Assembly: GCA_019510435.1 (NCBI GenBank) | Contig: JAEKKJ010000033.1 | Coordinates: 1 to 50,110 of the forward strand | DNA length: 50,110 nt | Direction: 5' to 3' | Source: Caulobacterales bacterium | Lineage (GTDB): Bacteria > Pseudomonadota > Alphaproteobacteria > Caulobacterales > Caulobacteraceae | In this document: piece after piece, positions 22,269-29,845 of the stretch | Layout: each line of letters opens with the position of its first letter | How positions within the stretch are numbered: position 1 is the first letter of the stretch | Translations under genes and position numbers: made by a program | Notes under the pieces: generated by a model | Told to the model about the DNA's origin: nothing | The model's database searches: none | Seen by the model: the letters and a program-made list of their open reading frames with translations, nothing else

Positions 22269-23398
22269 TGGCCGCCTTCCCGTTCACCATCGCCGCCACC
22301 GACGGCAGGGCGCGCACCGGGGTCCTGTCCACGCCCCGCGGCGACATCCGCACGCCGGCCTTCATGCCGGTCGGCACGGCGGGCACGGTCAAGGCGCTGA
22401 CGGTCGACCAGGTGGCCGCCACCGGCGCCGACATCATCCTGGGCAACACCTATCACCTGATGCTGCGCCCTACGGCCGAGCGGGTGCGCCGGCTGGGCGG
22501 CCTGCACCGGTTCATGCGCTGGGAAAAGCCGATCCTGACCGATTCCGGCGGCTTTCAGGTGATGTCGCTGTCGAAGATCTCCAAGGTCACCGAGGAGGCT
22601 GTCACCTTCCAGAGCCACCTGGACGGCAGCCGGCACGTGCTGTCGCCCGAGCGGTCGATCGAGATCCAGGCCGACCTGCTGGGCTCGGACATTGTCATGC
22701 AGCTGGACGAGCTGGTGGCCCTGCCGGCCACCGCCGCAGCCGCGGCCGAGGCCATGCGTCGCTCCGCGCGCTGGGGCCAGCGTTCAAAGAACGCGTTCGG
22801 CGAACGTGATCGTCAATCCCTATTCGGCATCCAGCAGGGCGGCGTCGACGAGGCGCTGCGCCGGGAGTCGGCCGAGCGCCTGGTCGAGATCGGCTTCGAC
22901 GGCTACGCCATCGGCGGGCTGGCGGTGGGCGAGGGGCACCAGGCGATGGTGGAGGTGCTGGACTTCGCGCCCGCCATGCTGCCGCCCGAGCGGCCCCGCT
23001 ACCTCATGGGGGTCGGCAAGCCGATCGACATCGTCGAGGCGGTGGCCCGCGGCGTGGACATGTTCGACTGCGTCCTGCCCACCCGCTCGGGCCGCCACGG
23101 CCAGGCCTGGACCTGGGACGGGCCGATCAACCTGAAGAACGCCCGCTTCGCCGAGGACGAGGCGCCGCTGGATCCGGCCAGCGACGTGCCGGCCAGCCGC
23201 GACTACACCAAGGCCTATCTGCACCACCTGGTGAAGTCGGGGGAGATCCTGGGCCAGGTGCTGCTCTCCTGGCACAACCTCGCCTTCTTCCAGGCCCTGA
23301 TGACCGAGCTGCGCGCGGCTATCGCGGCGGGCCGGATCGAGGCGTTCCGCCGCTCGTTTGCGGCGCGTCAGAGTCCCGGATCGGATACTTCGGCCTGA
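22268..23398 (+). CDS. tgt: tRNA-guanine transglycosylase, zinc Cys ligands absent
   Basis: 376 residues. Tgt exchanges guanine-34 for preQ1 in tRNAs with GUN anticodons. The general acid/base Asp (ILTDSGGFQVMSLSKISKV) and the nucleophile Asp (MFDCVLPTRSGRHG) are present, as are DELVALPA and FGIQQGGVDEALRRES. The C-terminal zinc site is abnormal. Bacterial enzymes have C-x-C-x2-C plus a His; here the loop reads LDPASDVPASRDYTKAYLHH, so the three Cys positions are Ser305, Val307 and Ser310, while the His (SWHNLAFFQ, His336) remains. The fold may be stabilised without zinc in this lineage. The last 80 bases overlap the opposing gene at 23319. Confidence 0.95.
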   Translation: MAAFPFTIAATDGRARTGVLSTPRGDIRTPAFMPVGTAGTVKALTVDQVAATGADIILGNTYHLMLRPTAERVRRLGGLHRFMRWEKPILTDSGGFQVMSLSKISKVTEEAVTFQSHLDGSRHVLSPERSIEIQADLLGSDIVMQLDELVALPATAAAAAEAMRRSARWGQRSKNAFGERDRQSLFGIQQGGVDEALRRESAERLVEIGFDGYAIGGLAVGEGHQAMVEVLDFAPAMLPPERPRYLMGVGKPIDIVEAVARGVDMFDCVLPTRSGRHGQAWTWDGPINLKNARFAEDEAPLDPASDVPASRDYTKAYLHHLVKSGEILGQVLLSWHNLAFFQALMTELRAAIAAGRIEAFRRSFAARQSPGSDTSA

Positions 23399-24077
23399 AG
23401 GACGGCGGCCGCTGCACGTCCTCGGCGGGGGCGGTGCCGGCGCGTTCGTGCGACGGCGTGCCCGGCGGCGGGCAACCGCGCGATTCGCCCAGGCCCTTCA
23501 GATAGCCGCGGCGGACGTTGCCGGCGATGATCGCCGACTGCACCAGCTTGTCGTGCGCCTCCGCCCCGGAGAGCTTGCGCACCCAGCCGCGGAACGGGAT
23601 CGCGTCAGACGCCAGGTCGGCCGCCGCGCCCAGCGCCGTCGAGCGCCCCCGGTCCATCAGGTTCTCGTCGCCGGGCGGCAGCTGGTCGATGTCCAGGCCC
23701 AGGGCGTTGTTCAGCGGCTCGATCAGCGCGATCAGCTGGCTGCACTTCCACTTCGCGGGCGGACGCTCGTAGGGGTCGGTCAGCGCCGACAGCAGCACCG
23801 GCGGGATCTTGGTCTTGACGACGTTGAAGTCGCGCAAGGGGGCGGTGACCGCGCCCTTGACGCTACTGCTCTTGGCCTCGTCGGACGTCAGCATGTGGTC
23901 CGCGGGCTCCGGGGGCGGCGGAGGCGGCGGCGGGGGTGGAGGCGGCGCCGGCGGCGGCGGCGTGATGTGCTTGGCCGGCGTCTTGGCGGCGGTCTTGGGA
24001 GCGGCGGCGTCGGCAAGGCTTGCGGCGCTTGCAGTCACCAGCACGATGGCGATCAGGCGGAGCACGGACGGTCGCAT
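23319..24077 (-). CDS. exported proline-rich hypothetical protein
   Basis: 252 residues. A signal peptide (about 1-24, ending ADA) is followed by a run of twelve or more prolines (about 39-57) that could span the cell wall or hold a partner. The middle has one likely folded domain (VKTKIPPVLLSALTDPYERP; WKCSQLIALIEPLNNALGLD; DLASDAIPFRGWVRKLSGAE) with a Cys pair (Cys near 109 and 202). The C-terminus is disordered, and its last 27 codons overlap the end of tgt on the other strand. I do not recognise the family; conservation of the middle part would decide whether the whole frame is used. Confidence 0.65.
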   Translation of the reverse strand: MRPSVLRLIAIVLVTASAASLADAAAPKTAAKTPAKHITPPPPAPPPPPPPPPPPPEPADHMLTSDEAKSSSVKGAVTAPLRDFNVVKTKIPPVLLSALTDPYERPPAKWKCSQLIALIEPLNNALGLDIDQLPPGDENLMDRGRSTALGAAADLASDAIPFRGWVRKLSGAEAHDKLVQSAIIAGNVRRGYLKGLGESRGCPPPGTPSHERAGTAPAEDVQRPPSFRPKYPIRDSDAPQTSGGTPRSGPPR

Positions 24078-24199
24078 GAGCCCACCATAGCCGGCCTCCT
24101 GCGACGGTGTTAAGGGCGCCGCGCGAAAGCCGCTTCCCCTTTGCCTGCGCGCCCTCTAGTTTCCGCGCCGCTTCGCCCGGGGGAGACCCTCGCGTCGAG

Positions 24200-24274
24200 G
24201 GGCCGGTAGCTCAGTGGTAGAGCATTCGACTTTTAATCGAATGGTCGTGAGTTCGAACCTCACCCGGCCTACCA
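24200..24274 (+). tRNA. tRNA-Lys (anticodon TTT)
   Basis: A complete cloverleaf: acceptor stem GGGCCGG with CCGGCCT (first pair G-T), D arm GCTC/GAGC, anticodon stem TTCGA/TCGAA around CTTTTAA with anticodon TTT, T arm GTGAG-TTCGAAC-CTCAC, discriminator A and encoded CCA. No integrase or duplicated tRNA end is seen nearby. Confidence 0.97.
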
Positions 24275-24348
24275 ATCTCCGCCGCACCGCGCCGCGCGCG
24301 CTGCGCCTCTGGAGATTTCCATCAAAACCCGAAGGGGCCGAAACGCGA

Positions 24349-24379
24349 AGGGCCGGTGGGATGCGATCCCACCGGCCCT
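24349..24379 (-). terminator. strong hairpin after the 24402 gene
   Basis: A 14-bp perfect stem (24349-24362 with 24366-24379), AGGGCCGGTGGGAT on the plus strand, has a 3-base loop. It lies 22 bases beyond the stop codon of the leftward gene and also after the tRNA, so it may end transcription from both sides. Confidence 0.7.
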
Positions 24380-24401
24380 GCGGCGTCCCGTGGCGGGCGG
24401 T

Positions 24402-24866
24402 TCAGTTCTGGGGCTGGGCGCCGCCGGTCTTGGCGAGATAGGCGTCGAGCGCCTGGCGGGCGACGGTCTTGCAGCCGCTGGTCTCGGCCACGTGGACGAT
24501 GTCGTCCAGGGTGGTGAGGCTTTCCAGGGCCGGGCAGAGGCCCCCGCGGCGGGCGCCGAACGTGCGGCCCTGGGGCGGAGGCTCGACGAGGGCGCGCAGG
24601 GTGTCGAACCGGGCGGTGTCGGCGGCGGCCAGCTTGGCGCCGGGGATGGTGGCGCCGGAGGGGCCGCCCTTCAGGGTGGTGACCTCGCCCGAGGCGCGCA
24701 TCAGCGTCACGGTCTTGCCCGCGCCGAGCGGCACCTTGGCCCCGGCGTCATAGGCCTGCCCGCGCTGGATGGCCGGGTCGGTGGAACTTACGACGATGTA
24801 GTCGCTGGCCATGGCGGCGCCGCCGAAGGCAAGCGAAAGCATCATACCAATCAGTGTCTTACGCAT
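24402..24866 (-). CDS. small exported hypothetical protein
   Basis: 154 residues from ATG 24866 (residue 10 of a longer frame), chosen because a clean signal peptide begins there (MRKTLIGMMLSLAFGGAAMA, cleavage near Ala20). The mature part starts as a beta-rich segment (DYIVVSSTDPAIQRGQAYDA; KTVTLMRASGEVTTLKGGPS) that resembles small surface-anchored domains, then a helical half with two Cys (LCPALESL; GCKTVARQ) likely in a disulphide. Function unknown. It is the last leftward gene of the TpsB/TpsA/CHAT run, separated from the glycosyltransferase by 87 bases that include a LexA-like box. Confidence 0.72.
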   Translation of the reverse strand: MRKTLIGMMLSLAFGGAAMASDYIVVSSTDPAIQRGQAYDAGAKVPLGAGKTVTLMRASGEVTTLKGGPSGATIPGAKLAAADTARFDTLRALVEPPPQGRTFGARRGGLCPALESLTTLDDIVHVAETSGCKTVARQALDAYLAKTGGAQPQN

Positions 24867-24935
24867 AGGATTTGACCCCCGTAGACGTCGCATTTCGATG
24901 GCGCCCAGAGCTCAGACCTATCACACCCGAGGCCT

Positions 24936-24950
24936 GAACGGTACCTGAAC
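24936..24950 (-). promoter_or_regulatory. LexA-type GAAC-N7-GAAC box before exported protein
   Basis: GAAC (24936-24939), seven bases GGTACCT, GAAC (24947-24950): on the minus strand GTTC-N7-GTTC, 70 bases upstream of ATG 24866. The motif has eight fixed bases, so about one match per 50-kb window is expected by chance; the location in a promoter gap is the only extra support. Confidence 0.3.
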
Positions 24951-24953
24951 CCA

Positions 24954-26621
24954 TCACTCGTGCCCTGAGGTACGCGACGTTTGGCCGCGCAGACGCACAA
25001 GGCCGAATTTGGCCAGCCAGAGGAGGCCGCGCTCCACGAACGGCTGTCGGTCGACCGGCGCCTGGGCGACCAGGTCGCCGACGGTCATCGGGCCTTGGCT
25101 GAGGATCGCCACCAGCACCTCGGCCTCCTCGGCGGCAGGGAGGCGCGCCAGCGGATTGCGCACGGAGGGACGAGACAGCAGCTCCGTCGCCTCGCCGGGC
25201 GCCAGGGGACGGGCCAGCGCCACCAGATCGCCGGCCGTCAGGGGCGCCGTGGGATAGGCCGCGAACATCTTGAAGGGATCGAGGCGGAAGGGGTTGTCCA
25301 GCGGCGGCTGGGCCGCGGCCGCCTGCCGACGGCGGGCCAGTTCCGCCCACAGGGCCTGGTACTGGCGGATCACCACCCGCCAGTCGAAAACGGCCCGCGC
25401 CCGCTCGGCCCCGGCGGCGCCCATGCGGCGGCGCAGGTCCGGGTCGGCGAAGAGCGCGGTCAGGGCCTCAGCGGCGTCCCCCACGTCGACGGCGGTGAAG
25501 AGTGCGGCCGAACCGGCGTAGTTCTCGTAACTCATCAGGCGGTGGGCGTAGGCGTAGGCGAGGTCGGAACCGAGGCCGGGGCGGGGCGAAATTGTGCGGA
25601 TGCGGAAGCCGTCGACGCCGTGGCGGACGGTGTCGCGGTAGCCGTCCCAGTCGCTGACGACGCAGGGCAGGCCGGCGGCCATGGCTTCCAGCGGGGTCAG
25701 GCCGAAGGTCTCCTGGACGTTGTCGGAGAACGACAGGAAGACGTCGGCGGCGGAGACCACGGCGTCGCGCGTCGCCGCCGAGGTGTCGCCCACGGGGCGC
25801 AGCTGCACGTCAGGGCAGAAGGCGGCGGCCGCGGCCTGGAACGCCGCCTCCTCGTCGTTGCGCCGCGCGCCGCCGAACAGGATCCAATAGACCGGCCGTC
25901 CCAGGCGCTGCGCGGCCTCCTGCAGGGCCAGGCCCATGGGGCCGGGGTGCATCTTGGTGCCGACGCTGAAGCGGCCCAGGTGCAGGGCCGCCGGAGCGTC
26001 GGCCGGGATGTCCAGCTTCTGCCGCCACAGGCGCCGCGCCTCAGGCTCGTGACGGAAGTCGTCGGCGTGGACCCCCAGCGGAATGGTCACCAGCTGCGCC
26101 GGGGGGATGCGGGTCGCGCCCAGCCGCGCCTGCAGGTAGCCCGCCACCTCTTCCAGCAGGGTCTCCACCGCCCGGCGGCCCGGTTCGGAGGTGCAGATCA
26201 GCGCGTCCCACGGCTCCACGGGCGCCAGCAGCAGGTGGGCGATCTCGTCCATGATGTAGGGCTCGGCGATCGTATGGGTGACGCCGGTCAGGGAGTAGGC
26301 GTGGCCGCCCGAGGCGCGCCGCGCCCAGGCCTCGTTGCGCAGCTCGGGCGTGGGGATGTAGAGCGCGCCGGCCTCGGCGAGGCGGGGGCGGTCCATCTTG
26401 CCCAGCCACTCCACCGGCTGGCGCGGCGGACCTAGCCGCTCGAGCAGGGCGTCCAGCTCGGCGCGGTCCTGCTCGTAGGCGTTCCACATGTAGAGCCGCT
26501 CGACCTCGGCGTGGCGCAGGAAGCCGCGCAGGAAGCCTTCGCCGGCCGAGTTGCGGCCCATGGGCCGCGGGATCGAGGCGTCGTAGGGCTCGCTGTTGAG
26601 TTGGATCGCCGCGTTGGCCAT
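24954..26621 (-). CDS. glycosyltransferase family 4-like protein
   Basis: 555 residues. A GT-B retaining glycosyltransferase: N-terminal acceptor half (to about residue 195) and C-terminal donor half with DAPAALHLGRFSVGTKMHPG, DVFLSFSDNVQETFGLTPLE and the E-x7-E signature completed by AMAAGLPCVVSDWDGYRDTV. A C-terminal extension of about 110 residues, partly winged-helix-like (LSQGPMTVGDLVAQAPVDRQ), is unusual. No membrane helix is seen, so it acts in the cytoplasm. It lies 41 bases after the CHAT gene on the same strand, so it may glycosylate the secreted TpsA protein or a linked surface polymer; this is inference. The acceptor cannot be told from sequence. Confidence 0.88.
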   Translation of the reverse strand: MANAAIQLNSEPYDASIPRPMGRNSAGEGFLRGFLRHAEVERLYMWNAYEQDRAELDALLERLGPPRQPVEWLGKMDRPRLAEAGALYIPTPELRNEAWARRASGGHAYSLTGVTHTIAEPYIMDEIAHLLLAPVEPWDALICTSEPGRRAVETLLEEVAGYLQARLGATRIPPAQLVTIPLGVHADDFRHEPEARRLWRQKLDIPADAPAALHLGRFSVGTKMHPGPMGLALQEAAQRLGRPVYWILFGGARRNDEEAAFQAAAAAFCPDVQLRPVGDTSAATRDAVVSAADVFLSFSDNVQETFGLTPLEAMAAGLPCVVSDWDGYRDTVRHGVDGFRIRTISPRPGLGSDLAYAYAHRLMSYENYAGSAALFTAVDVGDAAEALTALFADPDLRRRMGAAGAERARAVFDWRVVIRQYQALWAELARRRQAAAAQPPLDNPFRLDPFKMFAAYPTAPLTAGDLVALARPLAPGEATELLSRPSVRNPLARLPAAEEAEVLVAILSQGPMTVGDLVAQAPVDRQPFVERGLLWLAKFGLVRLRGQTSRTSGHE

Positions 26622-26662
26622 GCGAGTCGGGATGGGGCGAGGCGGGGCGGGGACGCCGCCGC

Positions 26663-29600
26663 TCAGCGCGAGGCTTGCTGCGACGCCGCCGCCGGCAGGG
26701 GCTTGGACCCGTCGCCCACGATGGTGAAGGGCGCCCAGAAGTAGGGATGCGAGAACTGCTCGGTCTGCTGGAGGGCCGCCTGGGCCTTCTGCAGGGCCGC
26801 CGCCTCGCTGGGCGCGCCGGAGGAGAACATGCCGGTCATCAGCCGCACCGTCGCCACCGAGTCCACCGACCAGTGCGACACGATCAGCGAGCGGCCGCCG
26901 GCGTAGATCACCGCCCGCGTCAGTCCGCCCAGGGCCTCGCCGCCGCCCTGCAGGCCGGTGGCCGAGGGGTCGTTGGCCCCGGCGCCGCCGGTGTCGCAGG
27001 CCGAGAGCACCACCAGGTCCGCGTCCAGCTTCAGGTCCAGGATCTCGCTGGAGTCCAGCAGGCCGTCGGAATCGGCGCCGCCGACCGAGGTCATCAGCGC
27101 CGGCTCCGGCAGGCAGGCCGAGGGCTGCGGCAACAGGCCGTGGGTCGCGAAGTAGAGCACCTTGTAGTTCGACAGGTCCTTGCGCGCCTTGACCGTGTCG
27201 TCGGTGAACGCGCCGCCGACCACGATCTGGTCGCCGCTGGCGGCGCCCGCGCCGGCGATGCTGGCGCCCACCTGGCGCACCTCGTCGGCGGTGTCGGGCA
27301 GGGGCGGCATCTCCAGCAGCGCCAGGCGCGTGTTCTCGCAGATGCTGGAAAGGTCGCGGCCGACGCCGCGGATCTGCATGCCGCGCTTGACCACGGAGGC
27401 GTAGGCCTGGGTGTTGGTCTTGGCGGGCGTGGCCGGGTCGGCGAAGGCCAGGAACGGCTGCTTGGCGCGCGACGGGGCGAAGGCCCGCGACTGCATGAAG
27501 CTGGCCGCCGAGAGCACCAGCGCCGAGTCGGTTCGCGCGCCCAGCCAGGCGATCTTGCGGTAGTCCGGATCCTTGGTCTTCGCCACGCCCGCCAGCACGG
27601 CGGACGGGTCGGCGGTGACCAGGGCCGCCACGGGCAGGGAGATCAGGGCGCCGTCGGGCTCGTAGATCAGGTGCCTGGCGGCCATCAGCTGGGCCTGGAC
27701 CGGGCCGAACAGCCGCTGGAACATGCCATAGGACCGCGCCACGTCGAACGGGGGCAGGGTGTCTTCGGACTCGAAGGGCGCGCGCAGGCCGACCGCCTCG
27801 GCGGCGGCCATGCCGCGGTTCATTTCGATGGCGTAGGGCGTGGCGTCGGTCTTGGAGACGAGCACGCCATAGCCGCGGGCGCTGAGCAGCAGGATCTTGG
27901 CGTAGACCTCGTCCGGCCGCAGCGCCTTCTGCAGGTCGGCGAGCGAGGCCTCCGAGGAGACCAGCTGGGAATAGCGCGGGTTGGCCGCCAGCAGTTGGCT
28001 TTCCAGCGTATCCGACTGGTCCTGCAGGGTTTTCAGCTTGGCTTCCAGGTCGGTGCGGTCCTGGCCGGCATAGGCGTTCTGGGCCTGCAGGTTGGCCACC
28101 TGGGCCTCGGTGGCGCGCAGCTCGCGGCGGGTGTCCTCCAGGGCGCGGACGAGGCCGGTGACGGCGCTGTCCCCCGACGCGACCCGGGCCGCCAGCTTGG
28201 AGACGGTCTGGGCGGTGGCGTTGGACACCACGCTCTCGGCGGCCGAGAAGAACCGGGCCTTGTAGTCCTGGGCCTTGGCGGGATCGGACTTGATGCGGGC
28301 GATCAGCAGATCGAAGTAGGGAGCCGCGGCGTCGGCCGAGGCGCCCAGCGAGCCGCGCTGGGTCTGGAACAGTTCGAACGCGCGGGCGTAGGTGGCCAGC
28401 GCGGCATCGGGCTGGCCCGCGGCGATCTGGGCTCGGCCCAGGTCCATCAGGAGGCCCGCCTCGGCGGCGGTGTCGGCGTGGCGCAGGCGGATCACCTTGA
28501 CCGCCGCGTCGTACTTGGCGACCGCCTGGCCCGGCTGGCCGGCGTCCATGTCGAGGTCGGCGAGGTCGGCCTGGATGCGCGCCCGCAGCCAGACGTTCAG
28601 GGCGCCGTCCGCCTCGGCGGTGGTGAGCATGCGCGTGGCCCGGGCCAGCGCCTCGCGGGCCCCGGCGGCGTCGCCCTGGGCGGCGAGGGACGAGCCCACG
28701 ACTTCCAGCGCCTGGGCGTCCTGGACCACCAGTCGGTCGGCCATGGAGACCTTGCTGCCGCCCAGCACGTCGCGGCCGGCCGGCCGGGCGTTGAGGGCGG
28801 CGGCCAGGTCGCCGCCGATGGCGATCTCACCGGCCGAGGTCTGGACCACCATGGGCCCGCCCGCGGGGGCGATGCCCCGCTGGGCGCGGACCTGGGCGCT
28901 GGCCTGCAAGGCGGCCTGGCCGGCCACCACAGCGTCGGCGAAGCGCCCGGCGTTGCGCAGGTGCATGGCCCGGTAGGTGCGCGACTGGGCCGCGAGGAAC
29001 GGGTCGTTGGCCGCCGCGACCTGGACGTCGGCGTCGGCGAACAGGCGGTCGGCCTCGCCGAAGCGGCCGTTGTTGGAGACGTTGAGCGCCAGGTTCAGGA
29101 TGGCTTCGCCCAGCTCCGCCGGGGGCGCGTGGCGCGCCTCGGCGTCGGCAACCAGGGCCTGGAAGTCGGTCTCCGCCTGGTCGAAGCGCCACTCGTTGTT
29201 CTGCACATAGGCGCGGGCCCGCAGGCGCGCGGGATCGGTGGCGGCGGCGGCCTGCGAACGGGCGAGGCCCCCGGTGGCCCCGCCGAAGTCGGCGGCGATC
29301 TCGGCGCTGGCGGCCGAGCTCTGCACCTCGGAGGCCTTGGGCGGCTTGGCCGCGCCGGAGATCACCTTCAGCCCGGTCTCCAGGACGTCGGCGATCTGGG
29401 CGGCGCCTTCGGCGGCATAGACCCCGCCGCCCTTGCGCGCGTCATAGGCGAGATAGGGCGCCTTGCCGCTGGAGGTGCGGCAGGCGCGGCGCGTCACCGG
29501 CCCGACGCCGTCCACGGCCTGCGACTTGGGGTCGGTGCAGGCGGCGCGGTTCGACAGCGCGGCTTGCCACACCCCCGCGTCGGCCGCCTTCGGCAGGGCG

Positions 29601-29845
29601 TAGAGCCGCCCCAGGCTGCCCTCCCAGCCGCGGCAGCGGATATTCCAGGCGCGGCGGCCCTGGGCCTGCACGACCGGGTCGTCGTAGTCGCGGAACGCCT
29701 GGCACACGGCGCCGCTGGCGCCGCTGCTGCCCAGGGGGATCAGGTCGGCGCGGGTCTGGGCGTGGCCGGCGCCCGGCGCGGCCAGGGCGGCGGCGCCGAC
29801 AAGTGCCAGAAGAGTGCGGGCCAGACGGATACGCTGCATGCTCAT
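26663..29845 (-). CDS. exported TPR-CHAT (caspase-like) protease
   Basis: 1060 residues from ATG 29845, which overlaps the TGA of the tpsA-like gene by four bases. The longer frame to 30307 is a shadow of that gene. A signal peptide (1-30, ending GHAQ) sends it to the periplasm. Residues about 190-560 hold TPR-like helical pairs (RARAYVQNNEWRFDQAETDF; YRAMHLRNAGRFADAVVAGQ), then a coiled coil (about 570-630). The C-terminal CHAT domain has the caspase-clan dyad: His902 in YKVLYFATHGLLPQ and Cys950 in DLVVLSACDTGGAG, with the end region RAVIYAGGRSLIVSHWSVDS. CHAT proteases cleave protein targets; here the co-encoded TpsA is the natural candidate. Confidence 0.9.
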   Translation of the reverse strand: MSMQRIRLARTLLALVGAAALAAPGAGHAQTRADLIPLGSSGASGAVCQAFRDYDDPVVQAQGRRAWNIRCRGWEGSLGRLYALPKAADAGVWQAALSNRAACTDPKSQAVDGVGPVTRRACRTSSGKAPYLAYDARKGGGVYAAEGAAQIADVLETGLKVISGAAKPPKASEVQSSAASAEIAADFGGATGGLARSQAAAATDPARLRARAYVQNNEWRFDQAETDFQALVADAEARHAPPAELGEAILNLALNVSNNGRFGEADRLFADADVQVAAANDPFLAAQSRTYRAMHLRNAGRFADAVVAGQAALQASAQVRAQRGIAPAGGPMVVQTSAGEIAIGGDLAAALNARPAGRDVLGGSKVSMADRLVVQDAQALEVVGSSLAAQGDAAGAREALARATRMLTTAEADGALNVWLRARIQADLADLDMDAGQPGQAVAKYDAAVKVIRLRHADTAAEAGLLMDLGRAQIAAGQPDAALATYARAFELFQTQRGSLGASADAAAPYFDLLIARIKSDPAKAQDYKARFFSAAESVVSNATAQTVSKLAARVASGDSAVTGLVRALEDTRRELRATEAQVANLQAQNAYAGQDRTDLEAKLKTLQDQSDTLESQLLAANPRYSQLVSSEASLADLQKALRPDEVYAKILLLSARGYGVLVSKTDATPYAIEMNRGMAAAEAVGLRAPFESEDTLPPFDVARSYGMFQRLFGPVQAQLMAARHLIYEPDGALISLPVAALVTADPSAVLAGVAKTKDPDYRKIAWLGARTDSALVLSAASFMQSRAFAPSRAKQPFLAFADPATPAKTNTQAYASVVKRGMQIRGVGRDLSSICENTRLALLEMPPLPDTADEVRQVGASIAGAGAASGDQIVVGGAFTDDTVKARKDLSNYKVLYFATHGLLPQPSACLPEPALMTSVGGADSDGLLDSSEILDLKLDADLVVLSACDTGGAGANDPSATGLQGGGEALGGLTRAVIYAGGRSLIVSHWSVDSVATVRLMTGMFSSGAPSEAAALQKAQAALQQTEQFSHPYFWAPFTIVGDGSKPLPAAASQQASR

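Noticed and set aside
24200..24274. tRNA-Lys as integration site of an island containing the TPS-CHAT genes
   Set aside because: No integrase, no duplicated tRNA 3' end and no obvious composition break were found in the window.
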